Source of the DNA: Ustilaginoidea virens
Lineage: Eukaryota; Ascomycota; Sordariomycetes; Hypocreales; Clavicipitaceae
Assembly: GCF_000687475.1 (NCBI RefSeq)
Contig: NC_057318.1
Location: forward strand, 4,836,001 to 4,900,000
Direction: 5' to 3'
Length of the DNA stretch: 64,000 nucleotides
Shown: positions 45,763-57,880 of the stretch, one piece after another
How positions within the stretch are numbered: the first letter of the stretch is position 1
How the letters are laid out: each line of letters starts with the position of its first letter
Notes under the pieces: model-generated
Told to the model about the DNA's origin: nothing
Seen by the model: only the letters and a program-made list of their open reading frames with translations
Databases searched by the model: none
Position numbers and translations under genes: made by a program

Positions 45763-45778
45763 TACGGAGTACTCCGTA
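45763..45778. repeat. 16-nt perfect palindrome TACGGAGTACTCCGTA
   Basis: Perfect inverted repeat just downstream of the tRNA-Phe terminator, followed by another half-site (TTCGGAGTAT) at 45782-45791. It is the longest form of the palindromic word that recurs in this window. Confidence 0.9.
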
Positions 45779-45886
45779 CCCTTCGGAGTATCCTCTTTAG
45801 TGCTTGCATAATTCGCCACCTGGCACACCAGGCACCTGCTGCATACCTCTAATAAGGCAGTAGGTACAGTACTGCCGCCAACGGGC

Positions 45887-46054
45887 TCACGATGGGTCGT
45901 GCTTTCCATGGTCGTGCTTTCCATGGTCATCCTTTCCATGGTCGTCCTTTCCATCGTGAGGGCTGCATCCCCGTTTAGGCTGATGCCCAGCCCACTCCTC
46001 CTCCGGAGAGTATTTGGTCATAAATATCATCCCAGCAGCTTCTCGTTCACCCAT
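45887..46054 (-). CDS. Possible 55-residue His/Asp-rich repeat peptide
   Basis: Short open frame from ATG at 46054 (MGEREAAGMIFMTKYSPEEEW...) to TGA at 45887. Its C-terminal half reads DGKDDHGKDDHGKHDHGKHD, which comes from a 15-nt DNA repeat at 45896-45955. His/Asp repeats can bind metal ions, but the repeat DNA alone would produce this in an open frame. No family is recognised and no expression evidence exists. Confidence 0.22.
   Translation of the reverse strand: MGEREAAGMIFMTKYSPEEEWAGHQPKRGCSPHDGKDDHGKDDHGKHDHGKHDPS
45896..45955 (+). repeat. 15-nt tandem repeat (GGTCGTGCTTTCCAT type)
   Basis: Four copies of a 15-nt unit with one- or two-base differences, between tRNA-Phe and the hexose transporter. 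Confidence 0.88.
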
Positions 46055-46403
46055 TTTGTCGAGTCGCAATAGTCGACGCTGGGATTGATCCAAGCCGTAT
46101 CACGCTTTTGCTGCACTCTTCTCTCTGTATAAGATACACACGTATATCTTTCATCATTTCAATCTAGTGTATAGTCCATACCCAGCATCTGTTAATATAG
46201 ACCTCGAAAATTATCCTCCCCGCTCCTGTTCTCAGACTTGGCGTCTCTGGCAGCCCAGATCCCGACTCTCGGTCAGTCTGTCAAACCCGGATTTCCCCTG
46301 GATTCGACGCGTTCCTTTGTTCTCGATTTACGAGGGGGGGCCTGCAGGGAAAGACAAACCTCAACTTCTTTCCATGACCTTGAGGTCGTATTAGCAAGCA
46401 AGC

Positions 46404-48285
46404 ATGTTGGGCAAAAAGTACGTTGCATCACCTTCAAGCTCTCATTATTGCAAAGTCAACATCCCACCCTCCCGTTTTCCTCACCTGCCTTCCTCCCTCG
46501 TGCACATGTATACGTTCTAATACGCCGCTTAAGATCTATCAAGGTCAATGGCGCTGATTGCGGCGTCGAAGCTCTCGTGTTGGGAGCCGTCACCTCCATG
46601 GGCGGGTCCCTCTTTGGGTACGATACAGGTCAAGTTTCGGGAATACTTTTGTTTCGGGATTTCATTGACAGGTTTGCACAAACCAATGACGATGGGGAGA
46701 AAGTTTGGTCGCCAACGATTAACTCATCCATCGTTTCTTTCATGAGCATTGGCTGTTTGATCGGAGCCCTGTCAAGCGCTTAGTAAGTGCCTAGTCCTAG
46801 GCAGCAGAGCCGGATGATATGATTTCTGGAGCTGTACCAAATCCTCTCCTCATCTCCTACATGAGCCTCTAAAAACTGACTTTTTCTTACTGCCAGCACG
46901 GCAGACTGGTGGGGACGCCGGAAAAGCATTTCCTTTGGGGTGGTCAATTTCATCATTGGAAATATCATCCAGATCACCGCCACGAACAGCTGGTTACATA
47001 TGATGATGGGTCGCTTCGTTGCGGGTATTGGTATTGGAAACTTATCAGTCGGCATCCCCATGTTTCAATCCGAATGTTCTCCCAGAGAAATACGCGGCGC
47101 CGTGGTCGCATCGTACCAGCTCATGATCACCATTGGCATCCTGACTGCAAACGTCATCACCTACAACGTCCGAAACAGCGAAACCTCTAGTTCCTCGTGG
47201 AGAACCGTGATTGGGATCGGAATTGCCCTTTCGCTGCCTCTCGCCTTGGGCATTCTCACAGTTCCCGAATCACCCAGATGGCTTGCTGGTCGAGGCGACT
47301 AGGATGCAGCTCGCATGGCTTTAGCCCGCCTTCGGGGATTAAAACACGACCCACACAATTCCATCGTAGAAGACGATATCAACGAGATGCAGGAAGTCTT
47401 GGAGAAAGAACGTCTAGTAGGAAGTGGCACTTGGCTTGACTGTTTCCGGTCCGATGGCGATGTCCCCAAGCTAGTCTATCGTACCGTTCTCGGCATCAAC
47501 ATTCACTTCTTGCAGCAATGGACAGGCATCAATTACTTCTTCTACTACGGAGCCACCGTCTTCGAGGCCGCGGGAATGAAGGATGCTATCCTCACGCAAC
47601 TGATATTAGGTGCAATCAACGTGGCCCTGACCTTTTATGGTCTGTACGTGGTGGAAAGGTACGGGCGTCGCTGGCCCTTGTTCCTGGGCGCCTTGTGGCA
47701 AGCCGCCTGCCTGCTTGTTTTTGCCTCGGTCGGCACGGCTCATCCCCCGGACGAGAAAAACCGGTCCGGAACGATCATGGTTGTCTCAGCTTGCTTGTTC
47801 ATTGCTTCTTTCGCCGGGACCTGGGGCCCGATGGCTTGGGTCATTGTTGGGGAGACGTTTCCATTGCGAACTCGAGCCAAACAGGCGTCTTTGGCCACCG
47901 CAGCTAACTGGCTTGGGAATTGTAAGTCTTGATGGATCCCGCTGCATTGGCGAGTAAGCTGCGTGTGCTCATTATAACGATAGTCTTGATTGGATTTCTC
48001 ACTCCAGTGGCGACAAAGGGCATTTCCTACACTTATGGCTTCGTCTTTTTCGGCACAAACCTGGCAGCGGCTCTGATTGTCTGGTTTTTCCTCTACGAAT
48101 CCCGGACCCTGAGCCTGGAAAACATCGATCTCATGTACGGGCAGGAAGGACTGAAGGCTTGGACGAGCTCCAGATGGGTGCCTCCGGGGTATATAACCAG
48201 ACAACAACGCGACGTGACACATTTCCGACGGTTAAGTCACGTCTATCAAGCCCAGAATGAAAAGTCTGGCAATGAAACCTCGTAG
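46404..48285 (+). pseudogene. MFS hexose transporter with one in-frame TAG
   Basis: Sugar porter of the major facilitator superfamily (HXT/monosaccharide transporter type, 12 membrane helices expected). Exons: 46404-46417 (14 nt, MLGK plus two bases), 46534-46782, 46897-47921, 47984-48285; frames and splice sites all fit, for 529 codons. Family marks: GGSLFGYDTGQVSG in helix 1, DWWGRRKSI after helix 2, GRFVAGIGIGNLSVGIPMFQSE, PESPRWL (211-217) after helix 6, QQWTGINYFFYYGATVF in helix 7, VERYGRRWP, and VGETFPLRTRAKQAS. Codon 223, just after PESPRWLAGRGD in the central cytosolic loop, is TAG (47300-47302). Downstream reading resumes at once in the same frame (DAARMALARLRGL), with no suitable splice to remove it. 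Everything else looks intact, so this is a very young pseudogene, a sequencing error or a readthrough case. Confidence 0.85.
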
Positions 48286-51265
48286 CGCAACTGAAGGAAT
48301 GTCAAGAACGAAGGGTGAGGGACATTGCCCCACGGACTTACTGACACTGGGTATTCATGGGGTCGCGAAAACGAATAGGCTTCTGTTTGTATAGTTAGGC
48401 GTTATTGTTTCAAGCAGGAGAAGATGAAGAATTCTTATATGATCTGTGGACGCGGAACTTGGACGACGTGAGTTGATTCGACGGTGTTGACTTAAAGCAC
48501 GTCTTGACGAATGCATGGCTTTGCTTCTTGTCGAGACGGCCACATTCCTTTTGAAGGGCATTTGCTTGGTGTCTCCATTTCCACTCCATGTCAAGCAACG
48601 AAGCCGCAAGGCGACGGCTTGTCATGCAGCCTGGTTACTGGTATACCTTGTCCATGGTTTTCATCCGCCAGGCACCCTTTCCCCCCTTCCCAACTGTGAC
48701 CGTTTAGTATTTTTAGTATCAAGTAAGAGAGTTATTTTGGTTATCACGTAGTGTGAAATTAGGTGTACGAAAATTTAAGATTCAACAGTCTTGATTTATT
48801 GACCCCATTTGGGCCTGGCCTGGGCCTTTTCGTCTCTGCCAGGTCCATGCAAAGTCGCGCGCGTCAGCCCTCGCTCGCTCGAGCTTTGCTCGGAAACCCG
48901 CCGAGCAGCAAGCCTGCCCACCGCAGAATGAAGGCCCGCAGTATGAAGGCCCGCAGCATCGGGGTGTTTTCCTTGTCCTGCGACACACGGCAGTGCAGCC
49001 CTTCGGCTTCGATAACGCGGGCAGTGGCCTCGCGCAACCTCCACGCCAGCATGCTCGTCGGGGAGCGGATCGTGTCCCAGAAGAAACATGCATCACGCAA
49101 AAGATAAAACTGCCGAAGCCGTCGGTCCGGTCGGCAACCCTCATGGCCACCGAGGCAGCTGCCGGGGCGAGGCCAGGTCTCCATGGCGCACGACTCCGCC
49201 ATGTTGACGGCCTCGTGGAAATCCAGCAGCGCTCGGAGGCTCCGGAGGGCCTTCTAGATGGGCGCGGCATAGCGTTCTTCTTGGTGCCTTTGCCGGGTGT
49301 GGTACATAGGCAACCGTCTGCCAGTTGGCGATGGGGGTCGTACAAGGTCTCGTTTTCGGCGCGACGTGTCTCTTGGCCCGGCGCTCCGTCTGGACCGTTT
49401 TTCAGATCCCCCCTGTACGCCGCGTGAATGTCCATGGACGTGGCGAGGATGATGAAGCCCATGGTTGGCGTCAAGCTTGCTGCTCAGCACCGCAATGGCC
49501 AGGATGAAGTACCGGCTTTCGAGCACGCAGCTCAAGTAGGCTTCCCTGCTCAATGGCCTTGGCCACTCTGCCCGTCGACATCGTCGTGGTGGTAGGTAGT
49601 CCATGGAGAGGTTCATGACGTGATGAGAGGCCATGGTGGTGAGCTGTCGATCAGGCAACGCGACGATATGCGCGTCCCAGCCATGGTCTGGGATGGAGCC
49701 GAGACCAGACGAGACGGTGAAAGTTCAACACCGCCCAGGTGATGACGACCCTTCGCAGAATTCGACCTAGACAAGAGCCGCAGATGGGTTTGAGCTGAGC
49801 CGATGGTGATGGCCGACGTTGGGGGAGCTTTGATTTCTTCGTTCGTCATTGTCTTGCCCGTGGCACCTGAGCCGACTTGTCAGTGCTGCTCTGCACAGCC
49901 GAGCGAATTCAGGACGCCATCCCATCGACATGCCATAATAGATTCCGCACATGCACGGCGATGGTGAATCGAGCCGTGCTGACAAGTTGGTAGCTGCGAC
50001 CAGCTGCGACCAGCTCCCTCCAACGGCATTGCCTCGCGTCGCGTCGCCAACCGCCCAGGCCAATCCTCAAAACTCTTCCTTCTTTTCCCTGTTGAATGCC
50101 AGGTGTATATTCCGTTCACACAACATTGTTCGCATTGTCAATGCAGCCGAGGCCTGCTTCCGTCTTTGCCGCCTTCCAAGGCTGCCGTATCTGTTTCCTC
50201 TGTGGCTGATGCTGTTCCATACGAGCGCCGGCATGCCAGCATTTTTTACGGCAAGGAGGAGTATCCTGGCTGACAAGCCGATTGCTGCGTCGACTCGCAT
50301 CTTGGAACCGTTTTTTCAAGGTGGCGAGAATTACTCTGTAGGGTGGTCCTTGTGAGCTAATCCCCTGAATTCCCAAGACCGTCGGTGCCTGAGTCGACTT
50401 GATGGTGACGCTGGCCGCCGTGACAAATGCCGAATTGGGGATATAGGTGATAAATTCCATCGCCCAGCCAGAAAGGGGCATTTGCGAGTCGGGCTCTGCT
50501 TTGAAGCTTTTCGTTCCTTTTTTTATTTCTTTTTTTTTTTCCCTCCCGGGCATCTCCCAGTTCCGCCAACAAACGGCAGTCAGGGCCGAAAGGCAGGAGA
50601 CACGAGCTGGGGTTCCTACGTCAAGAGCCGCCGATGGCTCTTGCTTGGCGGAGGGGCAACACCGGCTCCAGGCGCGGCAGGTAGGTTTCCCGTACCTGCC
50701 TAGGTTGGGTCAGGTTAGGTGCCTTGCCTAACCACAGACAAACAGCCGCGACAATCAGCCGTGACAATCAGCCCGCTACAAGCCGAGTGCACTCTCATGC
50801 TTGAATGGTACGTCCCAGTCATGTCGTTGTCTTGGACATTCTCCAAGTTTCTTCAACGTCACGTTGATGAACCAGCCGAAAGCTCAACCCGCCATCTTGC
50901 CCAAAAAGAACGATTCACAGGTCTTGGACTGCCCGTCGGGTCAAGGAAAGCAGGGTCTAGGGTAGGTCAGGATAGGTTGGCTATGCACCGCCGACTGCTG
51001 ATTCGTCAGGTGATTTTCATCTCGCAGCTGAGAGACGGCTCTGTTCAGCGATAAAAGCCCATCAGATGCGCATTCTCCCAGTCGCGCCCTGTGAGGATCC
51101 ATCGCCACGCCTCTATAATACAACCGCCGCCGTCTGCCCCTCGGACGGGCTTCACGACCTTGTCCTGAAACTGGGAACCCACTACGGCGCCCCGACGACA
51201 ACTTGCTCTCCGACTCGAGGCCAACGCCCATCCGATCTTCTCCTACCCGCTGATCCCCGCTCACC
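48286..51265. other. Region between hexose transporter and CDC73
   Basis: 48286-48780 shows nothing recognisable. 48782-49849 holds the frame-broken coding-like locus listed separately. 49850-51265 is intergenic with TTTATTTC/T-rich DNA at 50518-50541, an AGGTTGGGTCAGGTTAGGT block at 50700-50720, and the CDC73 promoter. No other gene is supported. Confidence 0.45.
48782..49849 (-). pseudogene. Frame-broken coding-like locus, family unknown
   Basis: On the - strand, protein-like text runs on in changing frames: MTNEEIKAPPTSAITIGSAQ (from 49849), then LSMDYLPPRRC and ESRYFILAIAVLSSKL (49250-49658), then GFIILATSMDIHAAYRGDL (48782-49474), then LLDFHEAVNMAES and FYLLRDACFFWDTIRSPTSM (48864-49202). 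The shifts are not explained by obvious GTANGT...CAG introns. GC content and codon-like texture are those of a gene, and a 15-nt direct duplication (GAAGGCCCGCAG...) at 48930-48960 adds to the impression of decay. I cannot name the family; a real gene with unusual introns is the alternative. Confidence 0.3.
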
Positions 51266-51863
51266 ATGGCCACCGTCAGCGGCGACCACGACCCTCTCCT
51301 CCTGCTACGGAAGGCCATTTCCGACGGCCATGTGTTCGTCCCCAGCGCCTCAGACGACCCTGGCGCGGCAGAGTCGCCGCTCGCCCAAGCCAGCCATCTG
51401 CAGTTCTCGAGGCAAGGCATCTCCCTCGCAATCGACACCCCCACGCGTTTCATCTCCAACGACAAGCCAGTCGACCTCTGCAGCATCTACTTCGCCTGGC
51501 TGAATCGCGAGCTGGCCATTCCCGAGTACAACGCATCCGCGACGACGCTCAACGAACAGCTCGCCGCGGCCGGATCAACGGGCAAGGTCCAGAACCTGGG
51601 CTTCATCGAGCGGCTCGATCTGATCACATGGCTGGAAGGGGCAAGCGAGGAAAGCGAATACATCAAGCCGGCTACTGGGGACGCGGAGGCCTCTGTTGCC
51701 GGTGCCGCTCCCGTGGCCAAAGCCGGAGCGGCGTCAACAGCTGCGCAGGTGAGGGCTGCCAAGGGCAACCTTGATCCGCGACTGGCGAGCGTGTATGATG
51801 GCGAGCGAAACATGGGTGACAGAAACACTGTTCTTAGGGGGATCAAGCCCACGGTATGTTACC

Positions 51864-51895
<32 letters not shown>

Positions 51896-52602
51896 CAAAT
51901 TCTTTTTTCCCCGACTGGCCCTTTGCGGTCATTGACTCGGGAGTCTATTGGCAGGACTTTTCCCACGTTCGAAAGCTAGCGGCTCCCTTTATAAAAACAA
52001 AGCCCCAGGCGACATCGGCTCTTGGCGCGACTTCGTCCTTGTCACTCAACCAAAACGGCCCGTCTAAGAGACCGGCCCCCATCATTCTTCTTTCGCCGTC
52101 TGCCTCGTCCTTGCTGCGCATGACCAATGCCAGATCATTCCTCGAGGACGGGAAATTCCTGCCCGCCGACACCAGCGGATCGACAGCCAGCATGCTGCAC
52201 GTGCAGCGCATCATGCCATCCATCGATCCTAACCGCCCCATGCGCTTCATCCTGGTCGAGGGCTCCGAGGTCTTCAAGCCCGAGTACTGGAACCGGGTGG
52301 TGGCCGTCTTCACCACGGGCCAGACGTGGCAGTTCAAGAATTACAAATGGAGCAGCCCCAACGAGCTGTTCAAGCACACGCTCGGCATCTACGTGGGATG
52401 GAGAGGCGACCAGGTCCCGGAGAGCATCCGAGGCTGGGGACACAGGGTCTTGTCCACAGGCATCGATCGATGGCGGGGTGGCGACGGCGCAGATGCTTCC
52501 CGCTTCAGGGACAAGGAGGTTGTGGAACAGATCTGGAAGACGATAGAGGCCAACATGAGGAGCAAAGGCTGGCGAATGGACGCGGCACCGACATCGATCT
52601 AG
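51266..52602 (+). CDS. CDC73: CDC73, Paf1 complex subunit (parafibromin)
   Basis: Subunit of the Paf1 complex, which travels with RNA polymerase II and promotes H2B ubiquitylation, H3K4 methylation and elongation. Exons 51266-51853 and 51955-52602; intron 101 nt (GTATGT...TTGGCAG) with a 23-nt T run and a TTGAC branch; 411 residues. The N-terminus DHDPLLLLRKAISDGHVFVPS matches the family. The junction reads LRGIKPT|DFSHVRKLAAPFI. The C-terminal Ras-like domain starts about residue 234 (KRPAPIILLSPSASSLLRMTNARSFL) and contains VQRIMPS, MRFILVEGSEVFKPEYWNRVVAVFTTGQTWQFKNYKW and ELFKHTLGIYVGW, the most conserved part. The ATG has a good context (CTCACCATGG). The following 9 kb has no gene. Confidence 0.95.
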
Positions 52603-55600
52603 GGCCCGTGTGCCACGGGCCGAATCAGCTCTTTTTTGCTCCCCCCTCTTTTCTTTTTATCTCGTTGTTGTTGTTGTTGTTGTTGTCGTCGTCGTCTTGG
52701 TTGGCTTTTGGTACGTGAAAACGGGCAGATATAGACTGCTATAGCTGTAGCCTGCGAGTGAGTTGGAGCATGGGGGAGGCGGCTTTCCCCGAGATGCAAG
52801 AGACAGCGTCGGCGTTTTTGGGTTGGATTTCGCAAAAAAAACAGAAAATACAGAATCGAGGCTGGCATGAGCATTGGGATGACGGACTCCCTTCTCAACG
52901 CCCGCCCAGCCAGCCAAGCCAAGCCAAGCCCAGGCGCTGCGCATCATCCGGGGCCACCAGAGTGAAAGCAACTCTCAATTGTAAGTAACCAAAGACCTTC
53001 TGGAAAGCCGTCACGCGACAAACAGCAGGGGTCCATGCCAGTGACCGCCAGTGACTGCAGCTGACCAGACTTGCATTCCCCCGTCCCCCGTCATCCTAGA
53101 GCCACGCCCCCTCAGGCCCCACCCCACCCCTCACCTCCTCTCTCCTCTCTCCTGTCTCCTCTCCCTTGGCTCCGTGCCGGTGTCGGGTAACTCTAACGAT
53201 GCCGACACTCTTTTTCCGCCGGTCTTTTGCAGTCGACTCGGGAGTTCTCCGCAAGAGCCCCTGGAGAGAAGGAAAAGCCGGCCAGCCCAGGCAGGTCCGA
53301 GTTTGCCCGGCCGAGTCGTCGAGTCGTCAGCCGCTGCGCCGCGCTGGCTGTTTGCTTAGGGGCTGACCTCGACCGCGGTGCCAGCTGGTGACACTGCTGA
53401 CCCAGAGGAGGAGTGTCGGTGCCGGTGTCGGCGTCGGTGTCGGTGTCGTGTCGGTGCTTGGGACCGGCCTGTCAGCTTTCCACAAGCGATCCCGCCTTGT
53501 TCATGTTCCTCTCCTTCCCTTTCCCTTCCTTTCACCCCCCCCCACCCTTTCGTTTTATCCCCTCCCTTCTTTTCATGCCCATCCACATTCGACGGCCAAG
53601 AATCTCGGACGTCGCCCGACCACAGAGTCATCTATGCGCATGCATGCGACTATCGGCCGAGTACCAGGCGGCAAATATCAGCAAGGGGACGTCGTCTCCC
53701 TGGGCAGCTGGATGGACGGACGCTCCTTTTTCCTTTTTCCAAACCGACTTTTGCTGGGCCCCCAAGGGTCCATCGAAAACAACATTGAAACAATCAACAT
53801 TCCGCCCCCCCCCCCCCCCCCAAGAGCCCCCTGAAAAGCTACCCAGGAAGAAACGAGCCGAATTCTCTTCCGTCGTCGGTTCTTATCAACCTGCACTTTA
53901 TACCTGATGTAGTTACTAACGAATACTATGCATACATACCTTGGGTACATACATAGTACGCAACTGACAGCCGCCTTGGTGCCCGTAACCCTGTCCGCAT
54001 GAGCGTGCGCTTATATTGCACAAGGGGACGGACGAAAGGCAAGCATATTACGCGGTACATTCTTATAGCATAAATAAAGTTTCCCGTTGCGGAACCCGCT
54101 GATGTGATCGGACCCGGAAGGCAGAGCAACAAGCCAAACCCGACTTGTGCGCGTGCGCATCCAGCGTTTACGAATTCCAGACTCGGCGCAGTTGCCAGGT
54201 ACGAGATGCCGTCAAGCTTGCTTGCCTTTGGAGTCCAACAGCTCAATTAAGCTTTTTCTGTTTGGTGTCAAGTCTTGGCGAGACTTCCACACCGTCTGCC
54301 ACGTGTCTGGCCAGGAGGTTGCATCCATGAAAAGCTTTCAAAGTTTCGACTGAGACATGCGGAAACTGGGCACTTGCTGCCGGCGCTGGCACGGCCCCGA
54401 CCCCCCCCCCCCTGGGCCCGTGGTGTCGTTCAGGTAGTACTACGGCACCCCTGGGCGGATGGCCCAGTCACCAGTGCCACTATTGATGATTCAATGCTTC
54501 TCTCGAGTCTCCAGATCCCACTTGACCATGAGCGACGGTAACGGACCAACAGCGCAAAAGGGCCACAAGGAGCCGGGTGGGGCAAGCAATAATCACTTAC
54601 CTACGTAATCTAAGCATTCACGCCGTCTCGTCTATTGTTCAGGCAGGAGTCAGGAGTCGGGAGCACTGGTCCCGAGCAGGCACGATGCGATCCCTGGGCC
54701 TTTCCTGGTTGGTTCCTGACCTCATCCAGCAATCAGCTCAGCCAGGACTCAGGGCAACCAGGCCTCGTGGCATGATGTGGAGAAGAACAGCCCCCCCGTC
54801 GTCCGCCCGACATATCCCGTACGCACCGCGTCTTGTGTCTGATCTGGCATGCTGCTGCGCTGCATGCTGGTGGTGGTGGCATCGGCACGGGAATCCAAGG
54901 CCCGTCCGTACCAGTGCATCCATCAGTGTTCAAGCCCGTTCCTTCTTCCAGCAGCCAGCAGCTGCTTTGACTTCCGCATCTGGTCACCAGGCATCCCTCC
55001 CTTGTACATCATGAGTCGTGCGCAGTGCGCACGGCGGTCAGGGTCGCACATTGATGGTTTGACAGGAACACAGTCGGCGCTTCGCCCTGATCCATGTCAG
55101 GCGTGTGTTTGTTTGTGTCTGTCCGTGAAGAAAGAAAAAAGAAGAAAAAAAAAGGGGGTGGGAGGAGCTGGGGGGGGGGCCTCTTCCACCGTTTCGTTCC
55201 GCATACCCCCGTATCCCGGCCCCATCACCACACCCACCAGTCTCCTGGTCCTGGATTCCCCTCCCTTTGGTCTCCTTGGACCCCCCGCCGGAAAAGGGTG
55301 GTGATTGGGGGAGGGGAGGGGGGGGCGCAATTTGCCATGCTAGGGCGTGATGGACTACGCACATGGCCAAGTACCTCGTACTCGCCCCTGTGCACTTCTT
55401 CCAACGCGGACCCTCCTCCCGGTCCCGTTTGCTCAGTTACGACCCGAGCTTCAACCCGTGCCCTGTAACCGAAACCTCGGTAGGCTTCATGCAGGCAGGC
55501 AACCGAGAGCCTGTACGGAGTAGGAGTCAAGACACAGGGGCCGACTGGGGCCTGGCCAAAGCAGGGTGCAGAGTCGAGTGCAGAGGACATGGCATGTTTC

Positions 55601-56500
55601 GCTCGCACGGAGGTGCTCCAGAGTCCGCACCTTGCTCAGCAATGATTAACTCATTACCGAAAAGGCCCATTCCAACCGCGGTTTTCAGTACAAGGGCTTC
55701 TTGTTCTTGTGCTTGGATGCGTGCGTGCTCCGCCTGTCGAAACCACCCGTCGATGCTGCTAGCTGGCGCCAGGTTCCATTCCATTGCCCCGACGATCGAT
55801 CCGTTGCCGCCAACGCCAACGCCAACGCCACCGCCAACGCACCATGATCAAGTAAGAATGATGAGGCAGGTGGTAGTGGGCAGTGCCTCTACACCGCCTC
55901 GCAGGTTGAGACTTGTTGCTTTTGCTTGGCCATGCGTTTGTTTCCACGGCAAAAGCCCAGCCCGCCGTGGAGGCTTCAAGGACCAGGCGTCCCCGTCGCC
56001 ACGCGGCCAAAGGGGGGGGGGGGGAGGGGCACGGGCTACCGACCGGCCTGCTTACCGGGCGTATAGACCTGAACAACAGATAAAACGTCTTGTGTGCACC
56101 GCACCGACTTGTTCAATGTCGGGACTCGGCACAGGTCCGAAAGCGCATGTGGATGGCCAACCTGATTCGGGTTCAGTAATCGCGGAGCAATGAGCCCTCA
56201 ATGGGCTGATGTTCAGGTGATGGTCAGGACTCGGGGGTCGGTGGTCGGGGATCGGGGGTCGGAGCCTGCGTTGGCGGTGTACTCGGAACATGAGTGGTAC
56301 TGATTTTTTTTTTCATTGGTCGGGTTAAACAGCGCAAATCCGTACGTTTGGTACCGAGAACCTGGAAGAGCCCCCCACACCATACGACACGACACGCCTT
56401 GTCCTGGGCCCCTCATTTACCCCAACGGGCTTCCCGCTCCGCAGCGTTGCTCGTTTCGGAAGCGCCATCCCTTTCTTTGGCCGCCGGAGAGGAGCAGACA

Positions 56501-56550
56501 GCAGACGGCAGACGGCAGACGGCAGACGGCAGACGGCAGACGGCAGACGG
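56501..56550 (+). repeat. Heptamer tandem repeat GCAGACG
   Basis: About seven perfect copies of a 7-nt unit. Because seven is not a multiple of three, all three frames are open across it, which creates false coding signal. Confidence 0.9.
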
Positions 56551-57825
56551 CTCACGAAACAAGGCATGTTCAACAAAGACGCAGCCTCGTCGAGGGGTCT
56601 TGTTCACTTTTGGCCCGTCGACGGGAAAGTTTCAGAGGCAAACAACGCAGCTGGTATGTGAAGAAGGGAAAAGGGCAACAACGTGCCCGTGCCCAGCCAA
56701 CGCCACCGAGGGCATTGCGACTTGTCACGGGTTACCGCATATAGGTAAGGTGCGAGCTCACCCCGGGCGCCGGCGCTAAGCCGCCAGGGCGGCCAGGGCT
56801 GCATCTAGCGGCTGCATCTAGTGGCTGCATCTAGTGGCGGTATCTTGGGTTGGTACGTAGTTTGCTTCGTCAATCCCACGTGGCAGCACCTACTTGTGGG
56901 GCGAGGCCCCTTGGTCTCCGTGGTTGCATGCTTGGTTGCATGGTTTGCATGGGTGGTTGGTTGTTTGGGCCGGTTGCTGACAGGCTACGGAGTACAGGCG
57001 TTGGTTTGCCGGGGAGGCCGCACGACACGCCCCCCGACCCCCACCCCACCTCTACCCCCACTTCTAATAGTATTACTAATCCGAGCGGACGACGTTGCCA
57101 AGTCCGGGCTCCGGCTGGGACTATTGGCAAAATGGCAAAAAGGCGGCCCCAGCCACGGCCGACGACCATGTGCGACACGACACGACCCATGTGCGATGAA
57201 GAGTCCAGCCAGAGGGGGGAAAAAAAAATAAAAAATAAAAATAAAAATAAAAATATAAAATAAAATAAAAAGGAAGAAAAAGGCAATGCTCCGCTGCCTT
57301 GACCGATTCGTGCACTATTGGATGAGCACTAGGCGTACGGAGTACAGAGTATACAGAGTATACAGACTCCGGAGTGACGATGACGAATATTCATATTCCC
57401 CCCGGCCCCACCAGCGCAGCGCCTTGGCAACAGGCCTGTTGCCGCACGGGCCAACAACCATGGAGCATTCTTCGCGGCAGGAGCTTTTGCCCTTGGGACA
57501 GCTGCAGTGCCGTCATTGGCTGCGAGCTGGCATCGTCCGAGACCTCGCGAAAGGGCCGGCCAATGAATGGGCTGCTTGCTGCTCATCCATCAAGGCCAGG
57601 TCCAAGTTCCCTGCCCCCCCCTTGCCTCCCAACCAGAATCAAAATCGTGATCCAGAATGACATGCATGCTCTTTTGCGGCCACGGCATCTTGGCATCTTG
57701 GGAGCCCAGTGTTTTTGAGTCGGGACGAGTGGACTTGGCGCACGGGGATTATCGGGCCACGGCCGCTCGACGGGGGTGGGGCCGGTCGGTCGAGCTAGCT
57801 TTGCTGGCAGTGACGTTTTCCACGG

Positions 57826-57880
57826 CTGCCCTGCCCTGCCCTGCTCTGCTCTGCTCTGCTCTGCTCTGCTCTGCTCTGCA
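57826..57880 (+). repeat. CTGCC/CTGCT pentamer tandem repeat
   Basis: Roughly eleven 5-nt units, first CTGCC then CTGCT. The reverse complement of the same array (GCAGG then GCAGA units) lies at 60331-60366. Confidence 0.9.

Noticed and set aside
56294..56779. Open frame with repeated TADGRRQ residues
   Set aside because: It is produced by a 7-nt tandem repeat that keeps all three frames open; there is no conserved flank.
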